A stretch of DNA of 64,000 nucleotides from Isoetes taiwanensis (lineage: Eukaryota; Streptophyta; Lycopodiopsida; Isoetales; Isoetaceae). The stretch spans positions 1,357,467 through 1,421,466 of the forward strand of contig JAJEKV010000017.1 of the NCBI GenBank assembly GCA_021234155.1, written 5' to 3'. Of the stretch, positions 33,772 through 44,725 are shown one piece after another; position 1 is the stretch's first letter; each line of letters starts with the position of its first letter. Under the pieces are notes generated by a model. That model was not told where the DNA came from, did no database searches, and saw only the letters and a program-made list of their open reading frames with translations. The translations under genes and the position numbers were made by a program.

Positions 33772-33890
33772 TGTCCAAGAAGTTGGAATGAGTTGACGCC
33801 ATGTCCAAGAGGTTGGAATGAGTTGACGCCATGTCCAAGTGAATGGAATGAGTTAGTGCTCATGTCCAGGTGAATAGAATGTTTGTTATT
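33772..33890. repeat. Minisatellite, about 36 bp period
   Basis: Three to four units of GTCCAAGAGGTTGGAATGAG followed by TTGACGCCAT, diverging toward the right. Confidence 0.7.
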
Positions 33891-34019
33891 CCGGATGTTC
33901 GAAGGTCTTCTGGTTGGTGCTAGAGATTGCAAACTGGAATAGAAACTGATCAGAAGTTGGTGCTTCTAGTGGAGATATAATGGCGATCAAGGACGATTAG
34001 TCTTGAGAAAGGAAGAAAT

Positions 34020-34694
34020 TGATAGTCTTTGAGAAGGGATGTAAATCTTTAAGAAAGATGATCGAGGGCGATCAATCTTGAGAAAGGAAGAAATTGATAT
34101 GGTGCTTGGGGAAGTGGCCTTGCATGGAGTAAAAAAGCCATCCAGTATGTCTAAGCCTTGATATTATCAAAGAGAGAGTTGAAAATAAACCTTGACCTTT
34201 ATTTAAAAGCAAAAAGGCAAAAAAAGGGTGTTGTTACCTATAAATAGAAGGACGACTTTGAGAAGTGATATCTCGGCGACCACAAGTCAGAAATCGGCAA
34301 TCCTTACCTTGTCGGAAAGCCTTGAAGTCTAATTTCTAGATTGGGCTTGGTTGTCCATAGATTCCTTACGATTTGAAAGTTATGCCCAGAAAGGTGCATA
34401 TGGGTCTAAGCTGACTGCACAACTAGATTGCTTCTTTCTATGTTTGATGAAGAGCTTAGCCTTGCTCTTCTAGTATTTTCTCTTGTTTCTTGCTTGATCA
34501 TATCATTGAAGGAGTTCTTGTAACACCAGTGGTTGGTGGCTAGAATGAGATTGTTCTTATACAGTCTTGCGGAGTAGCTTGACTTGGTGACATCTCTTCT
34601 AGTTGGTCCAGTTGGGTGGTAAATCGAGTACCCTGTGGTGTTTTACTTTCTAATAAGTTGACGAATTTGCAGGAAGAACAGATCATTCGTAACA
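34020..34694 (+). repeat. 3' LTR of the gypsy element
   Basis: 675 bp, TG...CA ends, preceded by a purine tract (GAAAGGAAGAAAT). Pairs with the split 5' LTR and is followed by the CCTTC target duplication. Confidence 0.88.
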
Positions 34695-34699
34695 CCTTC

Positions 34700-35342
34700 C
34701 TCCTCTTCCTCATGCGGAAGTTGTATGGTCTTTTTTCTGGTATCAATATATCCAAAGAGGGTATGGATAGAATGTTCTACAACAACATTATTTTCTTCAA
34801 CGCGGTCAGTTCTTTGAAGCAACCATTTTCCTACTATCTCAACACAGTCCACTAGCTAAAGCAACAAGACTGGTAACTCTAAACCACTATTGATGTTGTC
34901 GCAAGCATAACAATATTTGTCCTTCAGCTCAACACTGAAATTCTGAAGTTGTATTGATGGAGACTTCCACAAAGTCATCACCAATAGCTTGTCCATTGTA
35001 GCAGTGCATGGGATCCCATAGTATAAGCACACCTTCACCAACAATTCCTCTACTGCACTGATGATGCAAATTCACTTTCTCATCCTTCCATGTTAATCGG
35101 GAAATCACTATTCTCCTATTCTCATTGGCAGGAACTGGTTTTGTAGCGTTATCTGCAGTTGCTTCAGGGGGTTTCTCATTATTGTTTGCATTATTCTCTT
35201 CCACATCCATGTTGTCCACATGATACTTTTGTACTCGAGGTTCTTTGTTACAGTGTTCCTCTGTAGTAGCTTCATAAGAAATCTGAAAAGCAGAAGAGAG
35301 GATGAGGAACAAATAATAGTGTATGCAATAATAAGCAATCAA
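34700..35342 (-). pseudogene. Family A transposase element, 5' part
   Basis: Continuation of the minus-strand gene cut by the gypsy insertion. Just right of the junction the frame reads PEKRPYNFRMRKRRK and joins KEKVRIVKDANCSNE at 18934 and below. Further upstream there are other open frames: VEIVGKWLLQRTDRVEENNV (about 34840-34780), ELKDKYCYACDNINSG and, from 35342, a polar segment with GEGVLILWDPMHCYNG. Frame changes between them point to introns or decay. I cannot assign a function to this upstream part; it may be a separate gene of the same element. Confidence 0.45.
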
Positions 35343-35964
35343 AGAATTTTCATAAAAAGAAACTCGTGCTTGGCACGACGCCTAATTTACAGGGCTGTAA
35401 TTTCAAGTCAAAGCCAGAAACGCGCTGCGAGCAAGCGAGCTCGTGACACGTCGACACATTACAAATATACCAAATACATAATAGGGTCTCTTTTTAATAG
35501 CGGTGTATAATTTAGCACGTCATGACATTGGGTGTTGATGGGGTGCTGATAGCCCCAACAGCACGTCAGAGGTTCCACCCATCAAAAAGTGATGACCTTC
35601 AAGACTGAGTTTATCAGTAATGATTGTCGGAGATGTGGCAGTCATCATTCTGCGATTTCTTGATGCTTCAGTCCTACTTCAGATTTCAAAATGCTCATCG
35701 TTTGAACATCATAATGCTCATTTCGTCAGACCAGGTTTGATCATTGACGAATTTTAGAAGTATACCGATGTCAATGATCTGCAATTCTTGGTGCTTCGAT
35801 CTTGCTTCGAATCTCGAAATGCCCATCGCCAGAGCATCATAATGGTCGTCGCCAGACTTCATTATGCCCGTATAGCCCTTCAAACAAGCTTGCACAAAAA
35901 GAGTAAGGTGCTGAAGCTGTGCTGAAATTTCGCATTTTTGTACAACAGTATTAAAATTAAACCC

Positions 35965-36214
35965 AATAGTATGTCAAATAAAACTTCTCGCGCGCGGCGC
36001 TACTCAAACTAAATTATCCAATATCATATACATGAAAGGGATTCATTGTATACTGTAGTGCGTTGTGCGCGACATGTCGACACATTAAAAGTATACCAAA
36101 TATATAATAGTATGTCAAATAAAACTTCTTGCGCATGGCGTGAATCAAACTAAATTATCCAATATCACATATACAAAAGGGATTCATCGTATATTGTACT
36201 GCGCTGCGCGCGAC
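35965..36214. repeat. Tandem duplication, 141 bp unit
   Basis: AATAGTATGTCAAATAAAAC starts both units (35965 and 36106). Each carries two of the CG-rich palindromes and the phrase AAACTAAATTATCCAATATCA. A third, partial relative begins near 35447 (CGTCGACACATTACAAATAT). Confidence 0.8.
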
Positions 36215-36295
36215 TGAACACGCAGCAGGTCAAAAGCTATATGCTCAAGCATTACAAATACCTCTTCTCTTATTTACGCACTTATTCGTTGCACA

Positions 36296-36715
36296 ATGGG
36301 TTACACAACAGGGTTCATGGAGGTCGACGCTATCAACCGTGCTCACGTCCATGACAGGGGCTTGGAGCTGATGCTGACCAAAGCCGGGGACAAGGCACTT
36401 ATGACAGATATCCCTAAATTCACCTTATTTAGGGATTTCGACAGGTTAACTCATAAGTTCGATCATGTGATCCCAGCCACATCTGCAGCGGCATGTTTAT
36501 CAGATGCCCAGATTCACATAGACATTGCTGAAGTAGTGCTGCATGCAGCCTCTTCAATGGGCATCAGCTTTGTTTGGAGCCATTTCGTAGTGCTAAGCTC
36601 AAAACAAAGGAATTTGTTGAAGGCTCTTAAAAGTTATTATGATGGAATGCTGGAGGCTAGAATAAGACGAATCTGGATACAGATAGACTGGATTATTTTG
36701 CTCAGAGAACAGTGA
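36296..36715 (+). CDS. Unidentified 139-residue ORF
   Basis: A clean open frame starting MGYTTGFMEVDAINRAHVHD and ending in WIILLREQ. The middle is rich in small and hydrophobic residues (AAACLSDAQIHIDIAEVVLH) and looks helical and soluble. No membrane segment, signal peptide or known motif was recognised. It lies between palindromes of the 35-41 kb family and just upstream of the SINE, so it may be a captured gene fragment carried by a mobile element. The base composition is less AT-rich than the surroundings, which supports former coding function. Confidence 0.35.
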   Translation: MGYTTGFMEVDAINRAHVHDRGLELMLTKAGDKALMTDIPKFTLFRDFDRLTHKFDHVIPATSAAACLSDAQIHIDIAEVVLHAASSMGISFVWSHFVVLSSKQRNLLKALKSYYDGMLEARIRRIWIQIDWIILLREQ

Positions 36716-36960
36716 TTCGAACCTACACCACTATTACCAGTCCTATCAGAGCATAAAATAAACTCTTTATAATCAAATTATTCTTTTTTCTAGTTCCCGG
36801 CTATATGTTTTTTTTACTTCTCGCGTCGAGCGCGGGTATCTGTATATATTACCTTGTGTCATTTCTAGAGTGGATGTTTTGAGACTCTAATTACTATACA
36901 TATAAAATTTTCTTAATTTTCTTATTTCTGTACATATCAAGTTATAAAATTATATATCTC

Positions 36961-37090
36961 GTGGTGGTGGTCTAGTGGTAAGGCCTTGGATTGGGGTGAT
37001 CCCCACCTGGGTTCAAAACCCACTGGCCACCATCGGGTGGGAGATGTGGGCGGGTGTAAGTTCCACCAACCATGCCTTCAAACAAAAAAA
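36961..37090 (+). mobile_element. tRNA-derived SINE with 14 bp target-site duplication
   Basis: The 130 bp insert begins GTGGTGGTGGTCTAGTGGTA. It has an RNA polymerase III A box (TGGTCTAGTGG, 36968-36978) and B box (GGTTCAAAACC, 37010-37020) at tRNA-like spacing. It ends in an A-rich tail. The 14-mer AAATTATATATCTC flanks it perfectly at 36947-36960 and 37091-37104. Removing it restores a CG-rich palindrome (CTCACGCCCGGTGCGAG) next to the target, so the SINE landed beside a member of that family. Confidence 0.88.
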
Positions 37091-37118
37091 AAATTATATA
37101 TCTCACGCCCGGTGCGAG

Positions 37119-39599
37119 TTGGATTACATACTTAAAAGAAAAAAAATATTATCAACTCGTGCCTAGCGCGAGGCAAACACATGAAAAGTACCACCATAGA
37201 ATACATATAGGTGGGTATATTGTACTCAATGATGCAGCCACTAATTGGTATAATATACATGCACACATTCTCCAGGGCATAAATAGCAACACATTGCAGA
37301 CAACCCTTTTTTTGGCATCCAAATTCTTGGTCTCTTGATGGCAAGATCTAAAGAGGCAAGATTGGGATATCGGCTTCCTGATCCTGAAAATATTGACTCC
37401 ATCACATGCCAGATGAGTCATGAAGACCTGGCCAGAGCTCGACAGAGGGGTGTTATGCTGGAGGACTAGCTTACTATGGTCGTCATAAATCCTAGAGGGC
37501 ATTCTTCTGATCTCCACAAGGTTGTGATCTTTCCAAGTGGATTCCTAAACATGGGATATATGCAATCGAGGAGGGTCTAGAGTATTGTATTACTATCTTG
37601 AAAAAAGATTTAGTTAACATGTGTATATTATTGGCAAGACAATGCCTCAATGTATTTATGTTAGTGCAGAAAAATAGTATAAACTGTTTTATATGTTGAA
37701 ATGCTACAGTAGATGCAAATGGATTGAATTATTGCATGCATACATACCTTCCTAAGAAGTTTTCTTGGCCAAGCCAAGGAACTACCCACTGCTTCTCCCA
37801 ATGTCTCTGCTCCTGCATGTGTTCTTGGTAGGGGATGAGTTGCAACAAAGCAGTCTGTAACTCTGATTCGAGCCAGGACCCAGGGGTACTCCATGGCATG
37901 CTATAGTCGGCTCTATGTTATCCACAATCCCTCTGCCAATAACATCTTTGCTATTTTCTGCTAACAAGCAGCATGCTTCTCCAATTTGCAATCTGAACTA
38001 TGTAGATTCCCTTTGTTTTTTTATGAACCTGCAAACCTGTATTAATTAAAGTGGAATAGCCAATGAAGGGCGCTTGACACAGTAGCTACCTAAGATTTTG
38101 GATGCTTGATCCAGAGCTTCAGCAAGCTTAAGACACAAAGTTCTTGTGTTTCTTTAGGGGCCAGAAGGAAAACAAAAAATTCTGTGAACTGAATGAGCCA
38201 AGAATGCCAAATTTGGTGGGGCAATTCAAAAAAGGTACTTTGTACAAGCGAATGATTGAAAGGTAGTTGGGGGAAAGGGATAGTCAAGGGCAGGATAACC
38301 ACTTTTAAATTTTGAATTAACTTTTTAACACCCGTCTTAAAGGTAATATTTTCTTGGCGGACGCGCTAAAATTTTTCTTTTATATATATAGGTATTTAAA
38401 TAGCCTACTTTGTTTCAATGGCATATGTCTGCCATTAATAACTGTACAATACCATAATGAACCCAAATTAATCGAAATCGAACCATCTCTTTTCTTTCTT
38501 ACATAAAAAATTTTCGAGCGCCTTCCTATTCTTATTCCGACAGTGAATCGCCTTCCTATCTCGATGATGATTTCGCCGATTCTTCCAATTTCCTATTCTT
38601 AGGTCGATTTTCGGCCTGCCTGCAAAAATCCCCAAGTGATTTGGGGACCTCCAGCTCATGATACGGTTTTTGGGGCTAATCAAACTGTTTTCTGAACATT
38701 TCGACGCTAATGGCTACTAAAGTTAGCGATTTCATGTTCTTTGAGTCTAATCTGCATGTAGTGTCTTTTTCTTTCTATTGTTTTCTTTAGATTAGCTCAG
38801 GTTTTTGCAATGATATTTCTTAATTTAAAGACTCTGCATTTCTTAAATTGAATGGTTGTGCTGTCATGTTTAGAAATTAGCATCGTTAGATTTTGATGTT
38901 TAAATTTTAAATCAAAGAAACCTCAGCTGCACATTTAGAAAAGCATAGATGCAGAGGAATAACCAAAACAAAACATGAAGAATCAGATCTTGAGTTCTCC
39001 CTGTTTGTCTTGTAAAGTTCTATACAACTTTGCTGTTATAGGATTGTAGTTTAGTTTTTTGTAACTTAAGATTATCTGGTGAAAGAAGGATAAAATTAGT
39101 GGTAGTTGTATGTCAGTGAGGACACTGGCTTATAATTCGCACGTAGTGCGAATCAAAGGTCAACCCCTCATCATTATATGGTAAGTAACACTAATGCATT
39201 CTATGTTTCACTTAGAGGTATGTATAACTTTGGGGTGAAGACTGAAGATGAGTTATACTACATATTAAGTCTTTAAGCTTTTCATCAAAGCTTCTCACGC
39301 GTAGCATGTACATCTAAAGATATGTGGAATTCATTAAACTGTGTTAAGATCGTGCGATGCACGAGAAATCCAAATTTGATGCTTCCCACAATTTAAGAAA
39401 GAGTGGAATGCCCTTCGACTCGCGCTACGCGCAAATCACTAGCCATTTTCCTCACACATACCTCTTTTTTAACTTTTTACTTACCTTGTCGCCTTAGCGT
39501 GAGATGTGTGTGCTTGATATATATTTATTAGACCATAATATATTGAAATGGAAATGGCTAACATAAATATTTCTTGGGTAGCTCGCAAGAGATCATTGG
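37119..39599. other. AT-rich DNA without recognised genes
   Basis: Contains several of the CG-rich palindromes and short open frames only (for example minus-strand 37152-37517). Nothing was identified. Confidence 0.35.
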
Positions 39600-39659
39600 T
39601 TACAAAACTAGTGCACCAACAAAGCCATCAAAGAGAGGCAAGAAGGGCCCGAAAAGGTA

Positions 39660-41788
39660 GTGCAAGAGACGGAGGATATAGATCGGACTCTGAGCATCAA
39701 GCTGATTGATGATGACAGATTGATAACATGTGAGCTCAATCAGGATTTGCCTGAGACAATTCTGCCCGAGGGAGCTGAATGGTATGTAATAATGAGCAGG
39801 GCAAGCTCAAAATATGATGTAGTCTTGCAATCACGAGAGAACAGGGAGGGGGCCTTAAAAAAGGTGGGGCTGGTTCTCTCATGCGAAGAGTTGGATGACT
39901 TTATCTGTGTCTTCATAGTGGAGAAGATAATGAAGAAGAACGTGAGCATCTGTAAATACAATGCAGATATAGACGAATTCTGGGCAGACAAATCAGCAGA
40001 CAGCATTACAAAGTATGGCTTGCCTTTAGAAGGCTCGACCCATATAGTTCAGTCTGTCTGTGAGGGAGTTTCGGCGGTCAGAAGAAGCTTGTAGAAGAAA
40101 CCATCATCAAGCTTCTAATATCACGTTTTGGTGGCGGTGGCAGTCTACTGGAGTTAGAATCTCTGGCACTTGCCACTTTACCAAAGTCAATGCAGGAAAC
40201 GGTGAGCGAGAAGAAGTCGATGGAGGAAGTTGTGGACAAGTTATTGAAGTTCAAGCAATAGTACCCACTTGGCCTAGATGTCACAAAAAAGATACCAAAC
40301 TAATAAGATAGCCTAGTGCATCTTTTATATCAAGGATCTATGATCCCAAACATGCCCTAAGGATATAGAAATCTATGGTAGAATATCCCACCACAGTACC
40401 AAATCCTGCCCTACCCATGGAAGACGTGATTATTTCATCAACGGGAAGATGGGTCGTGAAGCTTTGAAACATGGGAGAAAGATCCAAAGCTAGGTGGCCA
40501 CTGAGCAGCAAAAGGAGTTCCTAGAGTTGTTCTATCCAATGTGGAGAAGCATGAACTGTCTTATCTTGCTAAGAGAGAAAAGAAGGAGAGAGAAAAGGCT
40601 AAGATGGAAGAAAAGGCCAAAAAAGACAGAGGGAGAGAATCTAGTGAGTCAGAGGCAGAGGCAGAGGATGGCAGTTCCGAAGAGACTATTTCTGATGAAG
40701 AGTCTATGTTCGAACAAAGTGATACTGGCTCTAAGACTCCGTCATCAAAGTCTCTAAAAGTAATGGATGTAGAGACTCAGAAAAAGCTGTCCAAGGAACT
40801 GCAAGAGGAAGAGGCCACTCTTGAGGTAAATAAACTGGAACCTGCTCAAGAGATTGTTTCTCCTATTCCTGCAAAACTGACACTAGTCCTTCGCTTATCG
40901 ATTGAAAAAGAAGATAGGGCATCCAGAAAAATGGAAGAGGCAACTTCAACGGGGATAAAAGAGTAAATTATCTCGCGCGTAGCACAAGTTACTGCATTTT
41001 TTATTTGTTTAACTTTTAGTTCAGATGGCTGGTTCGCGCGCAGTGTGAGTCTATTCAGTTTGATATTTCGAAATACATTTCCCGTTGCGTGCGATTTTGT
41101 TTGCAACTGCTAACCTCCACTATGTAATGTGCAGAGAGGAAACCATATCGAACAACAAAAAACTGATCCTCTTCGACTTAAATGGAGTTCTTCTGAAGAC
41201 GTTCTCTAACGCAGAGCAATGTGCTGCATCTCCTTCCCCAGCTGGGTTTCTAAAGACAAATACCAAATGGGTTTATCCAAGAACTAGTGTACAGAAATTA
41301 TTAACCCATCTGAAGAACAGAGCATGTATTGGTAATGGTCCTCCATGATCAGATCTAACATACTCGATATTATAGTCGTTGAGTTTTACTTTCATGTCAT
41401 TCTAGATCAAGGGAATTGTGGAGTTGTTCACTGGCCACAATGTGGCACAAAAGATATCTTCATTAAAGACACACATGAAGCCTTGGATGTGATGGAAGAA
41501 TTTCAGGAAGACCAAATATGTCTTGTGGATGGTGACCCTATCAAGTGTTGCTTGAATGTAGAGAACAACATAAATCCTCCATCATGGCACCCAAAGGATA
41601 AAAATGAAGAGCATTGGGTGTCAGCTGAAACACTCAAAATTTTTTATTCCCTCATATCAGCCCCCACAGTGCCTGTTTTTTTTAAAAGCAGACCAGATTT
41701 GCAAGGAAAAGTATACTTTGTAAAAAATTATTGTCAACTAGGAACGGTGCCCAGCGTTGCTGGGCATAAGCTCATAACCTATAAATGA
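39660..41788 (+). pseudogene. Second FCP1/NIF-like phosphatase locus, decayed
   Basis: Plus-strand pieces in order. 39660-40094 is an open frame with EDIDRTLSIKLIDDD and AEWYVIMSRAS, continuing after a frame change as FGGQKKLVEETIIKLLISRF to about 40261. 40541-40966 is a charged coiled-coil-like segment (KREKKEREKAKMEEKAKKD). After a candidate intron ending GTGCAG at 41134 comes LILFDLNGVLLKTF (HAD motif I, again DLNG). A donor-like GTAATG at 41333 is followed by 41408-41788 with ICLVDGDPIKCCLN and NINPPSWHPKDKN, matching the C-terminal part of the FCP1-like domain. Motif II is missing, so an internal segment is lost. The phosphatase domain resembles the copy in the 10.3 kb transposon, but the upstream ORFs do not, so this is a different gene or rearranged copy. 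Three palindromes sit in or near the intron at 40972-41094. Confidence 0.6.
41748..41766. repeat. Perfect-arm palindrome TGCCCAGCGTTGCTGGGCA
   Basis: Eight-base complementary arms around a GTT loop. The context is like the single hairpin near the 3' end of plant Helitrons. No CTRR terminus at the expected distance was found, so the assignment is open. Confidence 0.55.
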
Positions 41789-41867
41789 TACACTACAGTG
41801 ATAAGAGAGGCAAGCATGAATAACCTAGAAGTACTCCATTGTTAAAGTAATCGACACCATTTCTCTT

Positions 41868-43690
41868 TCCCTTTGCCATTTGCTATACCCCGCTTTTATA
41901 CTTTTGCTTTTTCCTTTTCCTCGTACACGTTTCCTTTTCTTCTTTTCTTTTTTTCCTCTTTTCACTTTCAGTTTTCTTGATAAACTTTTTCCTTCCTCTT
42001 TCCCTCATTTTTTTCTTTTCCTTTTCACCATGCTTTTTTCTTTTTTCCCCTTCATTTTCTTTTCACTCTTTCGTTTTCCCATAACCTTTCTACACATTTT
42101 TCCTCTTTCCTTTTCTCTTGTACCCATTTTCCTTTTTTCCCCACCCTTTCTTTCTTCCCCCTTTTTTTCCCTCTCCTTTTTTTGCTTCCTTTTTGCCTTT
42201 CTTCACTCTTTCTCTCTTCCTCCTTTTCCCGTGACCTTTCGCCCTTCTCTTTTCCCATTTCCCTCTCCCCCTTTTTCTCGTGCCCTTTTTTCCAGGATCG
42301 CTTTCACCCTTTTCATCTGTCCTTTTCTTTTTCCTTTCCCTTTCCCTTTTTCCCTTCCTTTCTTCCCATCCTTTTCTTGTTCCCCTTTTGCCCTTCCCGG
42401 TCCCCATCTTTTCCTTTTTTCTCCTCTCTCAACCCTTTCCCTTTTCGTCTTCCCCTTTCCCAATGCCCTTTCGCTCCCCTTTTCTATTTTCCTTTCCCTT
42501 TTCCTTTTCCTTTTCTTTTTCCCATGCCATTTTTCCCTTCCCTTTTCCTCTTTCCTCACCGGTTCACTCTTCCCCTTTTTCCTTTCCTTTTTCCATGCTC
42601 TTTTTCACTTCCTTTTCCCCCTCTCTTTACCCTTTCCCGTTCTCTATCCCTATCGCTTTTCTTGATGGACTTTTTTTTTCCTTTTCCTCATTTCCCAACC
42701 CTTTTCCTCTTCTCCTTTTTGTCGTGCCTTTTTTACCTTTCCTTTCCCCTTTCCCCCTTCATTTTCTTTTCACTTCCTTCTTTCCATGCCCTTTTCAACA
42801 TCTCTCTTTTCCCTCTTGCCTTTTTTCCTCAACCTTTTTTCCCCTTTTCCCCACCCTTTCTCTCTTCCCCTTTTTTCTTTCTCTTGCCCTTTTCCCATGC
42901 TTTTTTTTCACTTTCCTTTTCTTCTTTCTTTCCCTTTTTTCCTGTACCCTTTTCCCCTTCCCTTTTCCCTTGTCTCTCTTCCCCTTTCCCTCATGCCCTT
43001 TTTCCCATGTTCCCTTTCCACCTTTCTGCCTCCCTTTTTTATTTTCCTTTCTCTTTTCCATTTTCCCATGCTCTCTTTCTATTCCTTCTCCCCACCCTTT
43101 TCTTGTTTCCCTTTTTCCCCTTCCTTTTTCCTCCTTTCCCTTCCCTTTCGTCCTCCCTTTTTCCCTCCTTTTTTCTTTTCCCTTTTCCTTTCCCTTCTTC
43201 CATGCCATTTTTCCCTTCTTGTTTCCCTCTTCTCACCTTTTTTCCACCTTCTTTTTCTTCCTTTTTTCCATGCTTTTTTTTTTTCGCTTATCCTTTTCCC
43301 CTTTCTTCACCCTTTCCCTCTTTCCCTTTTTCCCGTGCTCTTTCACGCTTCTCTTTTTTACTTTTCCTTTCCCTCTTCCCTTTTTTTGGTGCCTTTTTTC
43401 CCCAGGCTCCCTTTCCTTCTTCCTTTTTCTTTTTTCATTTTCCTTTTCCCATGCGCTTTTTCCCTTCTTTTTACTCCACCTTTTTTCTGTTACCCTTTCT
43501 CCCTTCTGTTTTCCTCCTTTTCCCACCCTTTGCTTCTTTTTCCCTTTTTCTCCTCGTTTTCCCCTCCCTTTTTCTTTTTCTTTTCCCTTATCCCTTTTCC
43601 CATGCCATTTTTTCCTTTTTTTTCTCCCTTTCCTCACCCTTTTCCACTTCCCCTTTTTCCCATGCCTTTTTACCCTTTCACATTCCCCTC
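41868..43690. repeat. 1.8 kb polypyrimidine tract with a degenerate 60-70 bp period
   Basis: The plus strand is almost entirely C and T; the few A and G bases are concentrated in a recurring CCCATGCCC-type punctuation. ATGC or GTGC marks occur at about 42462, 42523, 42593, 42722, 42785, 42896, 42993, 43065, 43200, 43270, 43355, 43391, 43449, 43598 and 43659. Many intervals are close to 60-72 bp or twice that. The long frames this creates (Ser/Phe/Pro/Leu on plus, Lys/Arg/Glu/Gly on minus) are composition artefacts, not genes. Such DNA can form triplex (H-DNA) structures. Confidence 0.85.
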
Positions 43691-43699
43691 TCCTCAAGA

Positions 43700-44725
43700 C
43701 ATCAAAACATGACCAATCATAGTGGTCAAAAGTCGTGTGATAAATCTTTGCCCTTGGATGCAATTAGATGATCTCGGTCATTCAAATTAGGGCTTGATAC
43801 AACACGCCTAAACATTATAATATAAGATAGTTATGCACTCATATTTATGGTGTATATTGTATATGTGCATACCTTGTATTGCTATAAAAGATGTTTTTTT
43901 TTTATGGAAAACTATTATGTTGCTCATCCTTATTTCTTGTCTTTACTCTCTTTTTTGCCATGATTTTATTGTCTATGATTTTTACTAGACTAAAAAATGG
44001 ATGAACCCACTTATCAAATCCAAAAAAAATCACAACCGCAAATTCTAACTCAAAACAAAGGTTAAAAACGAGAGTTGAAAAAAATGAACACTGGAATGAT
44101 TTCAAAATAACAGAATCATGGTTCTTCTAGGAACTTCTTCACTTCGGTCGTGCCAACTCTTTGCCTCAAGTTTCTGAGGACGCCCCTAGACGAGCCTTCT
44201 CGAATGACAGATATTAGCTCTCCGACTCTCCGATCTGATGTGAGGGATGTAGTCACTGCTAGCCTCCCTTATCGAAGGTGTGTGACCGCGATGTCGAAGA
44301 TGCTCAAGGCCATTGACCACTTTACCAAGATGATGTGGTCCACTTGGTCGATCAATCTTGCATGCCTACTGAAGCCAGAGAGTGCCACGAGCATATGGAC
44401 TGCCTCTTCTCCCCGTGGACTGAAGGCTCGATGATATAATATTACCATGCCCTATGTAGGAATAGGAAGATAATAAATGAGTGCTCTTCCCCCTCAAGGA
44501 TCTCTTCCTAACGAAGTGCTGGCTCTATGCCTGGAGGCATACGCGTCCAAGTGTATCATCATGAAATCCTCATTGTTATATCCCAATGACCTCAGGTTAA
44601 TGGTTCTTTGATTCATGGTTGCTGCTATGGATGAGCTGGGTAAAAGCGCACTTATCTTTTGCCGCTAATCCCCATCTGCTCCTGAAGTATTATGAAGTCT
44701 TCATCGGATATTGGATCCTCCTCTG
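43700..44725. other. Intergenic DNA
   Basis: No gene recognised. A plus-strand frame at 44150-44434 has no known motif. Confidence 0.35.

Larger units (their letters stand above)
18935..34694 (+). mobile_element. Ty3/gypsy LTR retrotransposon with an interrupted 5' LTR
   Basis: Bounded by TGATAGTCTTTG at 18935 and CATTCGTAACA at 34694 and flanked by the 5 bp direct repeat CCTTC (18930-18934 and 34695-34699). The 5' LTR is in two pieces, 18935-19048 and 29362-29943, separated by a 10.3 kb DNA transposon. The 3' LTR is 34020-34694. Without the passenger the element is about 5.4 kb. In the first 110 bases the two LTRs differ at roughly eight positions, so the insertion is not recent. The internal pol is badly decayed. 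It sits inside a family A transposase gene, whose reading frame can be followed across the junction (FRMRKRRKEKVRIVKDANC) once the element is removed. Confidence 0.88.
35361..41094. repeat. Dispersed CG-rich palindrome family
   Basis: At least fourteen short palindrome-like motifs of the type CTCGCGC-x-TAGCGCGAG are scattered in otherwise AT-rich DNA. Clear ones: 35364-35378, 35990-36000, 36061-36071, 36128-36141, 36202-36214, 36821-36837, 37102-37118, 37155-37172, 39135-39153 (ATTCGCACGTAGTGCGAAT), 39293-39306, 39350-39364, 39420-39432, 40972-40986 and 41033-41048. The arms vary but keep complementarity (CGCAC/GTGCG, CGTGC/GCACG, CGCGC/GCGCG), as expected if the hairpin matters. Short CG-rich hairpins are typical of plant Helitron ends, but a single Helitron has one, not fourteen. 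Confidence 0.6.

Noticed and set aside
34643-34852. Minus-strand frame running from host DNA into the gypsy LTR (ending ITHLFGYIDTRKK-like and then LTR codons)
   Set aside because: It crosses the CCTTC insertion junction, so its last third is LTR sequence and not part of a real protein.
41748-41800. Helitron 3' terminus
   Set aside because: The hairpin is good but no CTRR end follows at the usual 10-15 bases and no 5' TC end could be paired.
41880-43771. Very long plus-strand frames (up to 529 codons) rich in Phe, Ser, Pro and Leu, and minus-strand Lys/Arg/Glu frames
   Set aside because: They arise because pyrimidine-only DNA cannot form stop codons on that strand; several overlapping frames are open at once and none has a domain.
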